Assembly: GCA_009733715.1 (NCBI GenBank)
Contig: WMKJ01000056.1
Coordinates: forward strand, 23,076 to 87,075
Source: Herpomyces periplanetae
Lineage: Eukaryota; Ascomycota; Laboulbeniomycetes; Herpomycetales; Herpomycetaceae
Reading direction: 5' to 3'
DNA: 64,000 bases
The notes under the pieces are model-generated. The model did not search any database. It had not been told where the DNA came from and saw only the letters and a list, made by a program, of their open reading frames with translations. Made by a program: the position numbers and the translations under genes. Shown here piece after piece: positions 23,048-32,527 of the stretch; the stretch's first letter is position 1, and each line of letters begins with the position of its first letter.

Positions 23048-23383
23048 CCCATGTCTTTGTCTTCCACCTCATCCTTCTCCTCATCCGCCCATTCTATTAC
23101 CTTCATCTTACCTCACACTTCCTAATATCTAGGCATTTTCCTCTACCGCTTTTCCAATCCTTCTTCCTTTTCTAAACCGTCTCTTTTAACCCTTTTTTTT
23201 CCCTTTTAACTCATTTATTTTATCTTATTTTACTCAACTTTCCGTTAAATTTACCCGTGTAATATACTTACACCCTTCTCAATATCTACTCTCCCTCCCT
23301 TCCTCTCCCTCTTCTTACCCCTTCTTCCTCTCCTCTAACCCCTTCTCTTGAAATCGCGTCACATCCCATCGCATCTCATTGCA

Positions 23384-23406
23384 TCGCGTCGCGTCGCGTC
23401 GCGTCT
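23384..23406. repeat. (CGCGT)n microsatellite
   Basis: Four copies of a five-base unit ending about 33 bases before the proposed ATG of the REG1-like gene. Confidence 0.9.
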
Positions 23407-23438
23407 CGTCGCTTCGCCCCTTTCTTTCATTTCTTGAA

Positions 23439-25648
23439 ATGCAACACGCGCGCCATCGTCCCTTAACTTCTCCTGCGCTTCCTCCCGAAGATGATTTCGC
23501 CCTACGTCCTTTACCCTCCCGTCACGTTGACTACCTCTCGTATAACTGGCAAGAAGAGGAATTATGGTGTTCATGGCGACTCGTTATATCGCGTCCCCAT
23601 CTATACTCTGAGCCCTCACGTTTAGAAAACGCGTCCTGGCGTTCTTGGGCTAAGCAAAAAAATTCTTTACGCACTGTTCCCCCCGAATCGCTGAACTGGT
23701 CAGTCTAGCCCTTTTTTGTTCCCTTTTGCTTTCTTACTTGCTCTTCCCCGTTCCTGCGTGCAACCTTTACGCGCTTATATTCATACATAACCCATCCATC
23801 CACTCACCTGTTCACGTTTCCCTCGACTACTTAACCTAATTCTTTCCCTCCGCTTCTCCCTTACGACGCCGTAATTTTCCGCTTTTCCCCGACATTCATC
23901 CGCTAATCCTCCTGTTCATGCGCTTCTACCCTACGTCTAATTTTAGGCTCAAAGAATCTGACGTTACTTGGCTTTACGGCCCTTTACATCCTCTTTATAC
24001 CAACTCTACAACATCTACTTCCTCACGTTCCGCTTTCCCAACCACTAGCTCCACTCTTCCCAATCAATCTTCCATACCTTTTTCTGTTCCTCATTCACCT
24101 CTAATTTCGTCACCTTCTCACACCCATGCTCATCCTCCCCCTCCTCTATCTTCCTCTTCGTACAAAAAGCCAATTCTTAAACGCCCGCTCTCCTTTTCTC
24201 ACTCAATCGTTCCTAAATCCTTCACATCAACTCTTGCGTACGGTCTTAACTTCCGTTACTCTCCCTTCGAAGATCCTCGTAACTTCAATTCTTCCATATC
24301 CCCGCTTTCCATTCATTCTCATCCTCATCCTCCTCCCTCTCCGCCTTCCCCTTTACCCCTTAGCCCTTTTCCTCGCTCCCCTCCCCCACATGCACTCTCC
24401 ATCCCTGCCCTTCAAACTAACTCTCCACCTCCCCCCGAAAAGAAACGTATTCGTTTCGATGATCACGTAAAGCAGTTTATTGCTGTTGATCTTAACAATG
24501 ATGATGATGAAGATGATACTGATGATTGCTCGCCGCAGATGCCATTCTGTCGCCGGGCTACATCTCCCTCGCCTTATGATCAGTCCCGTTACTCTCTTTA
24601 TGATGATGATACTGATGATGATGATGACGATGACGGTATTATAATGATGAAACCTTCAACTCTTTCACCCCGACGTCTACATACAATTTACTCCACTAAG
24701 CAGTCTGTCTCCGGTAAACTTAATGCCGGTGATATTAATCATATGCAGCAAGATCAGTCCTCTCATTATCAAAATCGTCAAACGCATCATAGTCATCATG
24801 TATCGTACTCCTCATTGTCATCACTTATACCTACCACTAATTCGTCCTCCCGGTCGTGCACACGGTCGGTATCGGAACCTAAAAATATTATTGCAATGTT
24901 GCCGGCTACTAAGTTAAAATATCGGCAGGATTCACCGCTACACTTACCCTCCCAAAACATTATCCCTACATCAACTTCCCCTATTCCACCACCTCCCACT
25001 TCTCCACCATCCCGTCCATTGCACTTGTCTCTTTCATCTTTGGCTCTAACATCTTCGCCGATTGCCCCCTCACAAACCACTCATACAACCATACCCCGAT
25101 CTCCAACCCATATTAACCTTTCGTCAGCCGATATATCCATGACCCGGCCTTCCCTGCGTCGAACTGTTTCTTTTGCCCATTTTTCTTCTATTCCTACCAA
25201 TCTACCTTTCTCAAATGTCTCACCCATCTCACAACTCAATTGTCACTCTACTCCCGCTCATTCAAATTTTGTCACCTCTCCCGCTTCATCTTCCAACCTA
25301 TCGTCTATTTCCCCTTCATCTCTTCAACTTAACGCAACCTCGCCTTCAGTTCCTCCATCTGGTACAACTTCTTCTCCCACTTCCAGTTTTGCGTCCAGCG
25401 CAGCTATCACTGCAGCTTCTAATACCAACTTAGGCAAAGGTACTGTTAAATGTCCTAGCCCAAATTCCGTCTCTCATTTACCCTCTGCAACCTATCCTGC
25501 ACAAACCACCATCACTCCTACATCCGCTCCTTCATCTTCAACTTCATCTTCGAGTATTGCCTCTGATACCATTCCGTCGGACTCCCAAAACCCTATCAAC
25601 GTTGCACGTGATATGGTTCACGTGATATGGAACCTTGGTTGGAGATAA
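23439..25648 (+). CDS. Reg1-like regulatory subunit of type 1 protein phosphatase (DUF1752 protein), 653 aa
   Basis: Probable partner of PP1/Glc7; yeast Reg1 directs Glc7 to glucose repression by acting on Snf1 kinase. Two exons: 23439-23698 and 23947-25648; donor GTCAGT, acceptor TTTTAG. The split tryptophan codon restores the motif ESLNWLKESDVTWLYGPL. The N-terminal 100 residues form the DUF1752 (AreA GATA-like) domain: VDYLSYNWQEEELWCSWR, then SRLENASWRSWAK. A canonical PP1-docking RVxF-type site KKRIRF lies at 252-257, followed by DDHVKQFIAVD. That is the same arrangement as Reg1's IHF site. A second candidate RRTVSF lies near 491-496. Acidic Asp runs flank position 300. The rest is Ser/Pro-rich and likely disordered. 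The C-terminus ends with a conserved-looking ARDMVHVIWNLGWR. The longer upstream frame starts at TTG inside a microsatellite, so the ATG at 23439 is preferred. Confidence 0.85.
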
Positions 25649-26301
25649 TTTCGCTTCCGGGCCGAGTTAACCTTTTCCTTTTATTTTTTTATTCTCTCGC
25701 TTGTTCCACCAATTTATTCATCCCTTCGTTTACCTTGTACATGTATATCACATCCATTCTCTTTTTGTTCCACTGTAAATCTTCAATTATTATCACATTC
25801 ATAATTTTTCCTAAATATTCCAATACCCTCTCGTATCCTACCGTTCCCATCCCGTTAATCCTTCTTTTTAAACCCTTTTATTTTTCTGTTTTCCTCTAAA
25901 ATTCTCCCCGCACCCTGCTTACTCGGGTGTGTCACGTGAGCCTCGGTGTGTTAATGCGAGGGGAAGACTAAGGGGTGTAGCGGGTACGCGAACTGGTTTC
26001 GTTCACGCAAGTTCACTGAATGGAAAGCATGAACGGAAGTTTGTCTACATAGTCTATGCAGGCGGGTATACGGGCATTTATTCATACATTACTACGTTTG
26101 TGCATATATATAAATATATGTAAACGTGCATATATATCGACATAATTTCTTTTTAACAGTTTTGTACTTTTTACCTGCGTATGGACAAATCATCATGTCT
26201 TGTGCATGCGCTTAAATCATTAAGTTGAACTTGACCATTTAGAACACGCGTTTAACTTTACACAGAGTACAATAAATCCATCGTATACAGGTACATATAT
26301 A
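25649..26301. other. Intergenic region before the ELMO gene
   Basis: 653 bases: the 3' flank of the REG1-like gene is pyrimidine-rich, then the sequence turns mixed with TATA-like ATATAT runs near 26105-26140. CACGTG lies at 25933. Nothing else seen. Confidence 0.5.
25933..25938. promoter_or_regulatory. CACGTG element upstream of the ELMO gene
   Basis: GTCACGTGAG context 364 bases before the ATG at 26302; matches RTCACRTG. Confidence 0.4.
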
Positions 26302-29300
26302 ATGCGTGATCATTCATTATCTCGATTAACCCGACGTGGTAAAATGCAATCATCAGTTTCAACTTCTACAGTATCGGGTCAGGACACGGGCATTATGGCG
26401 GGCACGGGCACGGGCGTAGATGGGCACACACAAACATCTACCTACACATTAGTTCGAAATATCTCTCAACCACTACCACCGTTGCCCCCCCCTCCCCCGT
26501 CACAAGATGATCCTAGTGCAGATATTTCGCGGGTTAACGTGCACACTACACCCGCCAGTGAATTGACAACGTCAACATCGACATCCTCAGCGTTGGCAGT
26601 ACCAGTAAACGTTTCGGTATCAGTATCGGCTCCTGCACCAGCTTCAACGTCAGCTCCAATGATCACTTCTGCCCTTCCTTCACTTCCACTTGTTCGAGAT
26701 TCCCCTTCACCGCCCCTACCTCCACCGCCACATTCAAATGCGCTAAGATCCCGCCCCGTTCCCGGACTCGGTCGTATGGACATTGATCCTTCAGGTCTTA
26801 TGCCTATACCTGGTGCTGGCCATACATTATCAGAATTGATCATTAATTTGTCAAGCTTGGATCAAAATATCCAAAAAACCGCCGTTCATGCACTTGCGCA
26901 ACGTATCGGAACAAATGCCACGGCAGCTGACGATTTCATTAATGAAGGTGGCTTACCAAGATTAGCTCACTTAACCCTACATGCTAATGGAACAAGCTTA
27001 GCTTATAGTCTAAGCTTTTTGAACAATTTACTCAATTTAGACCGTGGTTGGGATTATATTACGCCAGAATTATTATCTCGGGTAACACTACTCGTCGTAA
27101 CATTACCGTTTGACAGCTACTTACGCCCGTGTATTGGAATTATTTACGCTATACTTGTAAAGCCAGATCGTGGCTTTCGTGAACTTAAACCGTTTATCCT
27201 TCGGCATGGTCAATTCTTCGAAAAACTTTTAGCTGGAATTAGTCGTGGTGATCATGCTTTGTATAAAAAGGCACTCAGTTTGATAAACGTATATATTCGT
27301 GATTCTCTTACCTATGAACCCGTTAGCGATTGGTCCCGTTTGGTTAAGCGACTGCACGAACTCGGTATTATTCGTGCTATATACAGTTTGATGAATGATC
27401 CAGATTACATCAATAAACTTCTTAATCCATTATTAGAGTTTCAGTCACTCACTAAAAAAATACTGTGCAAATGGAGGCATATTCGTGTGAGCATGGACAA
27501 TTCTGAGCACCGTCGTATACTCAAGTCAATTGCGACAGCTAGTCAGGCATCATTAATGGCCAGCACAGCAACGGCGACAACCCCTTCGACCCCTTTCACG
27601 CCAATACTACCCCTATCATCCCCACTTCAAAAATTTGACCCTAGCACCAACGTGGGTGATGTAGCAAACTTGACAGCTCCACCGTTACCGGATCAGTGGA
27701 AACGAATTGGCTTTGAAAGTGAATCACCTTCCAATGAATTTTCCCGAATTGGGTACCTTGGTTTAATGGATTTAGCGGATTTTGTACATATTAATAAAGA
27801 TATGTATCAAAAGTTACTACTGGAACAAGCTAGCAAGCCTGCTGAACAACGTTGTCCCATTGCTAAGGCCAGCAAAGCCGTTAGTCGAATTTTATACGAT
27901 GAATTCCGTGTTAACAAAGTTGTCGGTACAGAACATTCTCATCACGCATCTCCCAAGTATGCCTTGGATCACCCTGGTAAAACGTATGATGAAGTACCAC
28001 CTAATACAAGGACTATTGATTCCGTTAACGCTACTTCTACAGAACAAACATCATCTGCTGTACGCCACGACAATTCTGCCTCGCTACATGTAAACGAACC
28101 TAAGGACGTTGACCCTAGCGCCAATAATTGTTCGATGTCTCATGATGATCAAATATTATGTCCACTTCTCCTTCACTGGTCACGTTTACATACTGCTTTA
28201 CTCAACGTTTTTTTCCGGTTATGGGCATCTACCGGCGCAACGACCAACGAGTTCGCTAAAGTGAACAAGCTAGTCCGCATTCTTGTACGACACGTTGTAC
28301 TACGTGAACGTAGTAATGTTGATTCTCACACTTCTCATTATCACGCTGCAGGCGGCTCATCTAACGTTACTTTTAGTAAACCTACACGAAAGTATCATGT
28401 TACTCTAGACCATCCTACTAAGAACACTGCACCCCGTTATAATAATCGAAGCCCCTCGATAAGTGAACCTGCCAATGATGATATACCCTTACCTGCCATA
28501 CCCCAAGGTCAGGAAAATTTACGTCAGGTTGATGTTGCTCAAGTGGAACGAGAACTAGCTGAAGCAGACTATGAGCAATTACGAAATTTGCAAATGCAGC
28601 TTATTGAACGTAAATACAAACGAACTTGGGGATCGCATCTCACATTTGTTCGTGAAGAATTGGACCATGAGGCAGTTCAATTTATTCGAGAGCAGAGAAC
28701 AAGATGTCTACTTGAAGGAGCTTGGTTTCATCGGGTATTAAGTGAACCGACAACTAACATGATAATGAATAGTGGACCACGAGTTTGGCGATATGTACGA
28801 TTAGCACCAGACAGAAGGACTTTGCACTATTATGACTTTGATGCTCAGGAGTATAAGGAATGGAACAAGGTGAGTATAGAGGGCGTTTCACGTGTACGGG
28901 GATTAAAACGTCCGGTAATGCATGGTCCAGATATTAAAGATTTACCGCGTAAAATAGACTTACTATGCGTATCGTCTGTTGTGTCCAACGTTTCGCACAA
29001 GCCAATTAAAGCAAAAGATGCCATACCCGTCACCATCACGACAGCGTCGGAAAAGTCATCTAGGGACCGTCTATATCCAGGGACCTTATACGATATAATT
29101 TCTCCGAAGGATGACCAGACATGTACACGGCTTATCTTACACGGTACACCGAATAACTCTGATCGTCAAATTAGTGATTCATTTAACCCTACCGGTGGTG
29201 GTATTGGTAATACAGCCACATGGGCGGATGATCCATCCCAAATTACTGATGCAGCAGTTGTAAACACTGGAGAAGTAGCTTTATTAACGTTGGATTGCAC

Positions 29301-29670
29301 ATCTCGTATATTAGCCAGCGAATGGTTAGATGGTTTACTCATGATTCTCAACCAAAAACCTGTCACAGCACAAACCAACCGGTTAATCGATTTAATATCA
29401 AATTTCGGAATGAGAATTCGCCTATTAAACGTTCGCTTTGATCAAACTAATTCCACATCTGATGACTCTAAACAACCAGATGATATGACGAATAATCATG
29501 ATAATGAATTGTCCCCTAAAAGGAGTTCGTCCCGACAAGCGCGTGTGAAACCTATACTTCCAAGTCGTGAAGGTATAGATAACGAAGAATTTTATTATAA
29601 CGTGGACGAAAGTTTCGAAGAACGGTGGCCGACTCAGCCACCGACTTACAAAGGAAACGCCACTCAATGA
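26302..29670 (+). CDS. ELMO/CED-12 family protein, 1122 aa
   Basis: In animals ELMO pairs with DOCK180-type exchange factors to activate Rac; fungal members are thought to work with DOCK-like GEFs in polarity, but this is little studied. One exon from ATG 26302 (a second Met follows 14 codons later). The N-terminus is Ser/Thr-rich with poly-proline stretches near 56-68 and 137-145. An armadillo-like helical region starts near 178 (SELIINLSSLDQNIQKTAVH). The ELMO domain is near 463-540, with family-like pieces WKRIGFESESPSNEFSRIGY and EQRCPIAKASKAV, and extends to LLHWSRLHTALLNVFFRLW. A split PH domain covers about 800-1020 (EGAWFHRVL, RVWRYVRLAPDRRTLHYYDF). A C-terminal proline motif (PTQPPTYKG) could bind an SH3 domain, as in ELMO-DOCK pairing. 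Longer than animal ELMO. It is in tandem with PRP4, 153 bases apart. Confidence 0.85.
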   Translation: MRDHSLSRLTRRGKMQSSVSTSTVSGQDTGIMAGTGTGVDGHTQTSTYTLVRNISQPLPPLPPPPPSQDDPSADISRVNVHTTPASELTTSTSTSSALAVPVNVSVSVSAPAPASTSAPMITSALPSLPLVRDSPSPPLPPPPHSNALRSRPVPGLGRMDIDPSGLMPIPGAGHTLSELIINLSSLDQNIQKTAVHALAQRIGTNATAADDFINEGGLPRLAHLTLHANGTSLAYSLSFLNNLLNLDRGWDYITPELLSRVTLLVVTLPFDSYLRPCIGIIYAILVKPDRGFRELKPFILRHGQFFEKLLAGISRGDHALYKKALSLINVYIRDSLTYEPVSDWSRLVKRLHELGIIRAIYSLMNDPDYINKLLNPLLEFQSLTKKILCKWRHIRVSMDNSEHRRILKSIATASQASLMASTATATTPSTPFTPILPLSSPLQKFDPSTNVGDVANLTAPPLPDQWKRIGFESESPSNEFSRIGYLGLMDLADFVHINKDMYQKLLLEQASKPAEQRCPIAKASKAVSRILYDEFRVNKVVGTEHSHHASPKYALDHPGKTYDEVPPNTRTIDSVNATSTEQTSSAVRHDNSASLHVNEPKDVDPSANNCSMSHDDQILCPLLLHWSRLHTALLNVFFRLWASTGATTNEFAKVNKLVRILVRHVVLRERSNVDSHTSHYHAAGGSSNVTFSKPTRKYHVTLDHPTKNTAPRYNNRSPSISEPANDDIPLPAIPQGQENLRQVDVAQVERELAEADYEQLRNLQMQLIERKYKRTWGSHLTFVREELDHEAVQFIREQRTRCLLEGAWFHRVLSEPTTNMIMNSGPRVWRYVRLAPDRRTLHYYDFDAQEYKEWNKVSIEGVSRVRGLKRPVMHGPDIKDLPRKIDLLCVSSVVSNVSHKPIKAKDAIPVTITTASEKSSRDRLYPGTLYDIISPKDDQTCTRLILHGTPNNSDRQISDSFNPTGGGIGNTATWADDPSQITDAAVVNTGEVALLTLDCTSRILASEWLDGLLMILNQKPVTAQTNRLIDLISNFGMRIRLLNVRFDQTNSTSDDSKQPDDMTNNHDNELSPKRSSSRQARVKPILPSREGIDNEEFYYNVDESFEERWPTQPPTYKGNATQ

Positions 29671-29733
29671 GGTTAGGTCATCGGCTGTGGCGTGGGGTAG
29701 CCCCGTGTGGCTGAATAGGTGTAGTTGTGGGGT

Positions 29734-29739
29734 CACGTG
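29734..29739. promoter_or_regulatory. CACGTG element before PRP4
   Basis: GGTCACGTGAA context, 85 bases upstream of the PRP4 ATG, inside the 153-base gap between ELMO and PRP4. It is the clearest case of this element in a short promoter. Confidence 0.5.
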
Positions 29740-29823
29740 AAGAAGATGGTCGCGTCGCGATTTTGGAATTTGATGGTGATTGAGATATCTTCGACATTCA
29801 GTTGAACAAGTTGATTATGCGTT

Positions 29824-32256
29824 ATGGCGACCTTAATGGATTTATCAGGGTCGGGTTTAACGGCGGGTGGTGTAAATATGAATAGTGCAATTGATCATAT
29901 TACACATCAACGAATTTTCAATCGTTTAAACGTTGTAACAGATGATCAACGAGTTAGAAGTTGTCTTCGTGAAGCGGGTGAACCGATAACATTTTTTGGC
30001 GAAATTACGGCTGATCGAAGAGCTAGATTACGGGAATTTCTTACGCAGCGTGTTAAACGGCGATTATGCGTGAGATTATGTTTAATTCATCAGTTACGCG
30101 AGTCAGCAGGTGAAAAGGCACCAAATAATCGGGAAGAACTCCGTCGAGCTGTACGAGATTGGTTGAAATATAAAGCTGACGGTTGGAGCATTTTACAAGC
30201 TTCTCAAAGTTCGGAATCATGGATGATAGTATCTTCTACTGATGCACATACATCCTTTTGGAATACATTCGCATGGGACTACGTTGATCGTGATATCCTG
30301 CGTATTAACGCAGGAGATGTTCTGTCAGCAGGTTTACCCGAAGGTAGTGATGGCTATTGGGATGAATTATTCTACACAAACCATAGCCATGCTATCCCGA
30401 GTGGTGGAGCAACCAGTACAAGTCAACGGGATGGAGCGGATCCTCGAAGCACGGATTCTTTCAGTGGTGGTCATAATGTAAATAGTGGACATGTGTATAA
30501 ATCTAGCGGAGTTAGGGATCTAAATGGGGCATATTTGGATAAATTGTCGGATGATGAAGGTATAGCAGGGGATAATGATGTTGATGATAATGAAGAATTT
30601 TATACGCCTGGCAAAGCTAGTTTAATATATCATCGACAAAGAATAGCGTATAAATCGTTAAAACGAGCTCGCGAACGAATTGCAACCCAAAAAGAAGCGT
30701 GTCAAACGTATCCTTTAGGTGTACAAGTTCGGTTAAGACGAGCAATTCGTGAAAGATGGACAAGGAGTGAATTATGGGGTTCACAAGTAATACCTAGTGC
30801 ACGAACTGTAGGTTGTGTTCGGTTTACACCGTCAGGCTTAGCAGACCGGGATGAAGAAGCTTCAGGGCGTGTATTAGCATGCGCAACGTGGGCAGGGGAA
30901 GTGATATTGCTAGCGAGTGAAGATTTACGTGTATTAAAGCGAATTCGAGTTGCAACGGGAGCACGAGACTGGCATACGTATAGTGTAACTGCAGCGGCAA
31001 CGGCAGAAGCTCAAGCAGCATCATCACAAGCTCCATTTGCAAGTTCATGTGTAGTCAGCGGTTTAGCATGGTGGCCAGGATTGTCATATGTAACGGGAGC
31101 ATTAACAGAATTATCACCGGAATGTATACAACAGGATGAAGTAAAAGATGAAGAAAGTGAGCAACTTAGAAGTGGTATGGTCCACTTTGCGACAGGTGAT
31201 AGTGAGGGCAAAATTGGGTTATGGAATGTATTTAATGCGCGGGAACCATTAGCGGTATTATCACCGTGTGCACAACGAGCGCACGTTTTACAGGCTTATA
31301 CGGTGAATCTTGTTGGATTAAATCGAGTGCGAGAAAGTTTAGGTATTCAGGGAGGAAGGGAACGTCGTGGAGAGGTTTTAACAAATAAACTTAATGGATT
31401 ACCGACGTCACCGTTAGGAGCAGCATTTCGGGATCGACTATGTGTAAATCAGAATGATAATTCTGACGCTACATCACAAACTACGAGAACGTTACCAGCG
31501 GCGCGAGTGTCACGAGTAGAATTTCATCCGACGGGGGAATATATAGCGGCTACATCATTTGATACAACATGGAGTTTTTGGGATATCCGAACCCAATCAG
31601 TTATTGAACAACCTCAACATATATTTACCCAAGATGGTCATGCACGCGAAGTAACGAGTTTAGCCGTGCACGGAGACGGTAGTTTGCTAGCTACGGCAGG
31701 ACAAGATGCATTAGGTCGAATATGGGATTTGCGTAGTGGTCGCACGATAATGTTGTTACAAGGACATATTGCGCCCGTTAACGCTTTGAGTTGGTCGGAC
31801 GATGGGTACAGGTTATTAACGGCGTCATCGGATGGGTTTGTCAAGTGTTGGGATGTCCGTGCTGTGAAGGATATTGTGAGCATCGGTGCTCATACGGGCG
31901 GTGTAACTGATGTGAGTTGGTATACGCCTGTTCCGCGATTATCCGGCACTCCGTCGCTTGATTCTTCGTCAACCTCTACTTATCTGCGTAATCCCGCTCT
32001 CGCAAGGCCCTTTTTTGCTACCGCTGGCTTTGATAAATGCGTTCGCTTGTTCAGCGTCGACGATTGGTCTCCCCTTCACACTTTTCACGCTCATACGTCC
32101 CCCGTTCTCAGCGTCCATATGGCTTATTTACCCGCTCTCGATACCAGTCCCCATCCAAACTCTCCTTCCGACACCCTTCCCAAAATCTCCACCGGCGCCC
32201 ACCGTTTCGCTATCGCGAGTGCTGGCCACGATCGTACCGTTAAACTTTGGCACTGA
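29824..32256 (+). CDS. PRP4: U4/U6 snRNP protein Prp4 (WD40), 810 aa
   Basis: Splicing factor of the U4/U6-U5 tri-snRNP; with Prp3 it binds U4/U6 RNA. One exon from ATG 29824. The short PRP4 (SFM) motif is at residues 39-73: DDQRVRSCLREAGEPITFFG, then EITADRRARLREFL. A second conserved block is near 257 (EEFYTPGKASLIYHRQRIA). Seven WD blades follow, with repeats ending in FWDIRTQ, IWDLRSG, CWDVRAV, LFSVDDW and LWH. The protein is about 300 residues longer than human PRPF4. The extra length is mainly an unusual segment at about 110-255 (rich in W, D, S) and loops between early blades. The coding strand is A/G-rich until about 31930; the last 330 bases switch abruptly to C/T-rich codons. Confidence 0.93.
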   Translation: MATLMDLSGSGLTAGGVNMNSAIDHITHQRIFNRLNVVTDDQRVRSCLREAGEPITFFGEITADRRARLREFLTQRVKRRLCVRLCLIHQLRESAGEKAPNNREELRRAVRDWLKYKADGWSILQASQSSESWMIVSSTDAHTSFWNTFAWDYVDRDILRINAGDVLSAGLPEGSDGYWDELFYTNHSHAIPSGGATSTSQRDGADPRSTDSFSGGHNVNSGHVYKSSGVRDLNGAYLDKLSDDEGIAGDNDVDDNEEFYTPGKASLIYHRQRIAYKSLKRARERIATQKEACQTYPLGVQVRLRRAIRERWTRSELWGSQVIPSARTVGCVRFTPSGLADRDEEASGRVLACATWAGEVILLASEDLRVLKRIRVATGARDWHTYSVTAAATAEAQAASSQAPFASSCVVSGLAWWPGLSYVTGALTELSPECIQQDEVKDEESEQLRSGMVHFATGDSEGKIGLWNVFNAREPLAVLSPCAQRAHVLQAYTVNLVGLNRVRESLGIQGGRERRGEVLTNKLNGLPTSPLGAAFRDRLCVNQNDNSDATSQTTRTLPAARVSRVEFHPTGEYIAATSFDTTWSFWDIRTQSVIEQPQHIFTQDGHAREVTSLAVHGDGSLLATAGQDALGRIWDLRSGRTIMLLQGHIAPVNALSWSDDGYRLLTASSDGFVKCWDVRAVKDIVSIGAHTGGVTDVSWYTPVPRLSGTPSLDSSSTSTYLRNPALARPFFATAGFDKCVRLFSVDDWSPLHTFHAHTSPVLSVHMAYLPALDTSPHPNSPSDTLPKISTGAHRFAIASAGHDRTVKLWH

Positions 32257-32527
32257 TCCTCTACTCCTTCATATCCCACTCTATAAGCCTAGGTCACCAT
32301 GGTTAAGTATTTTTATGAAGTAAAATAATTTCCTCGTGCGTTACACCCAAAATCTACATTTCAACATACTTTTCTATCAATGTTGTCGTATACGTGTGGA
32401 CATATTGAAATATTCAAGTTTATCAAACTTCCTTATTGCTAGTTGTAATAGATATCAAACGCTTGCGATACTTTATGTGTGCAATCTAATCTATCCTACC
32501 TTACCCCCTGCAGTCACAAATTCCAGG

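Larger units (their letters stand above)
21770..23438. other. Divergent promoter region between SHO1 and the REG1-like gene
   Basis: 1.7 kb without a gene. The + strand is purine-rich on the SHO1 side (to about 22470), GC-rich with CACGTG and repeated GCCGA units in the middle (22560-22830), and pyrimidine-rich on the REG1-like side. Simple-sequence tracts lie at 22080-22250, 23021-23047 and 23384-23406. The purine-to-pyrimidine switch matches two genes transcribed away from each other. Confidence 0.6.

Noticed and set aside
29824-32256. PRP4 as a general WD40 or TAF5-like protein
   Set aside because: The N-terminal motif EPITFFGEITADRRARLREF is specific to the Prp4 splicing factor.
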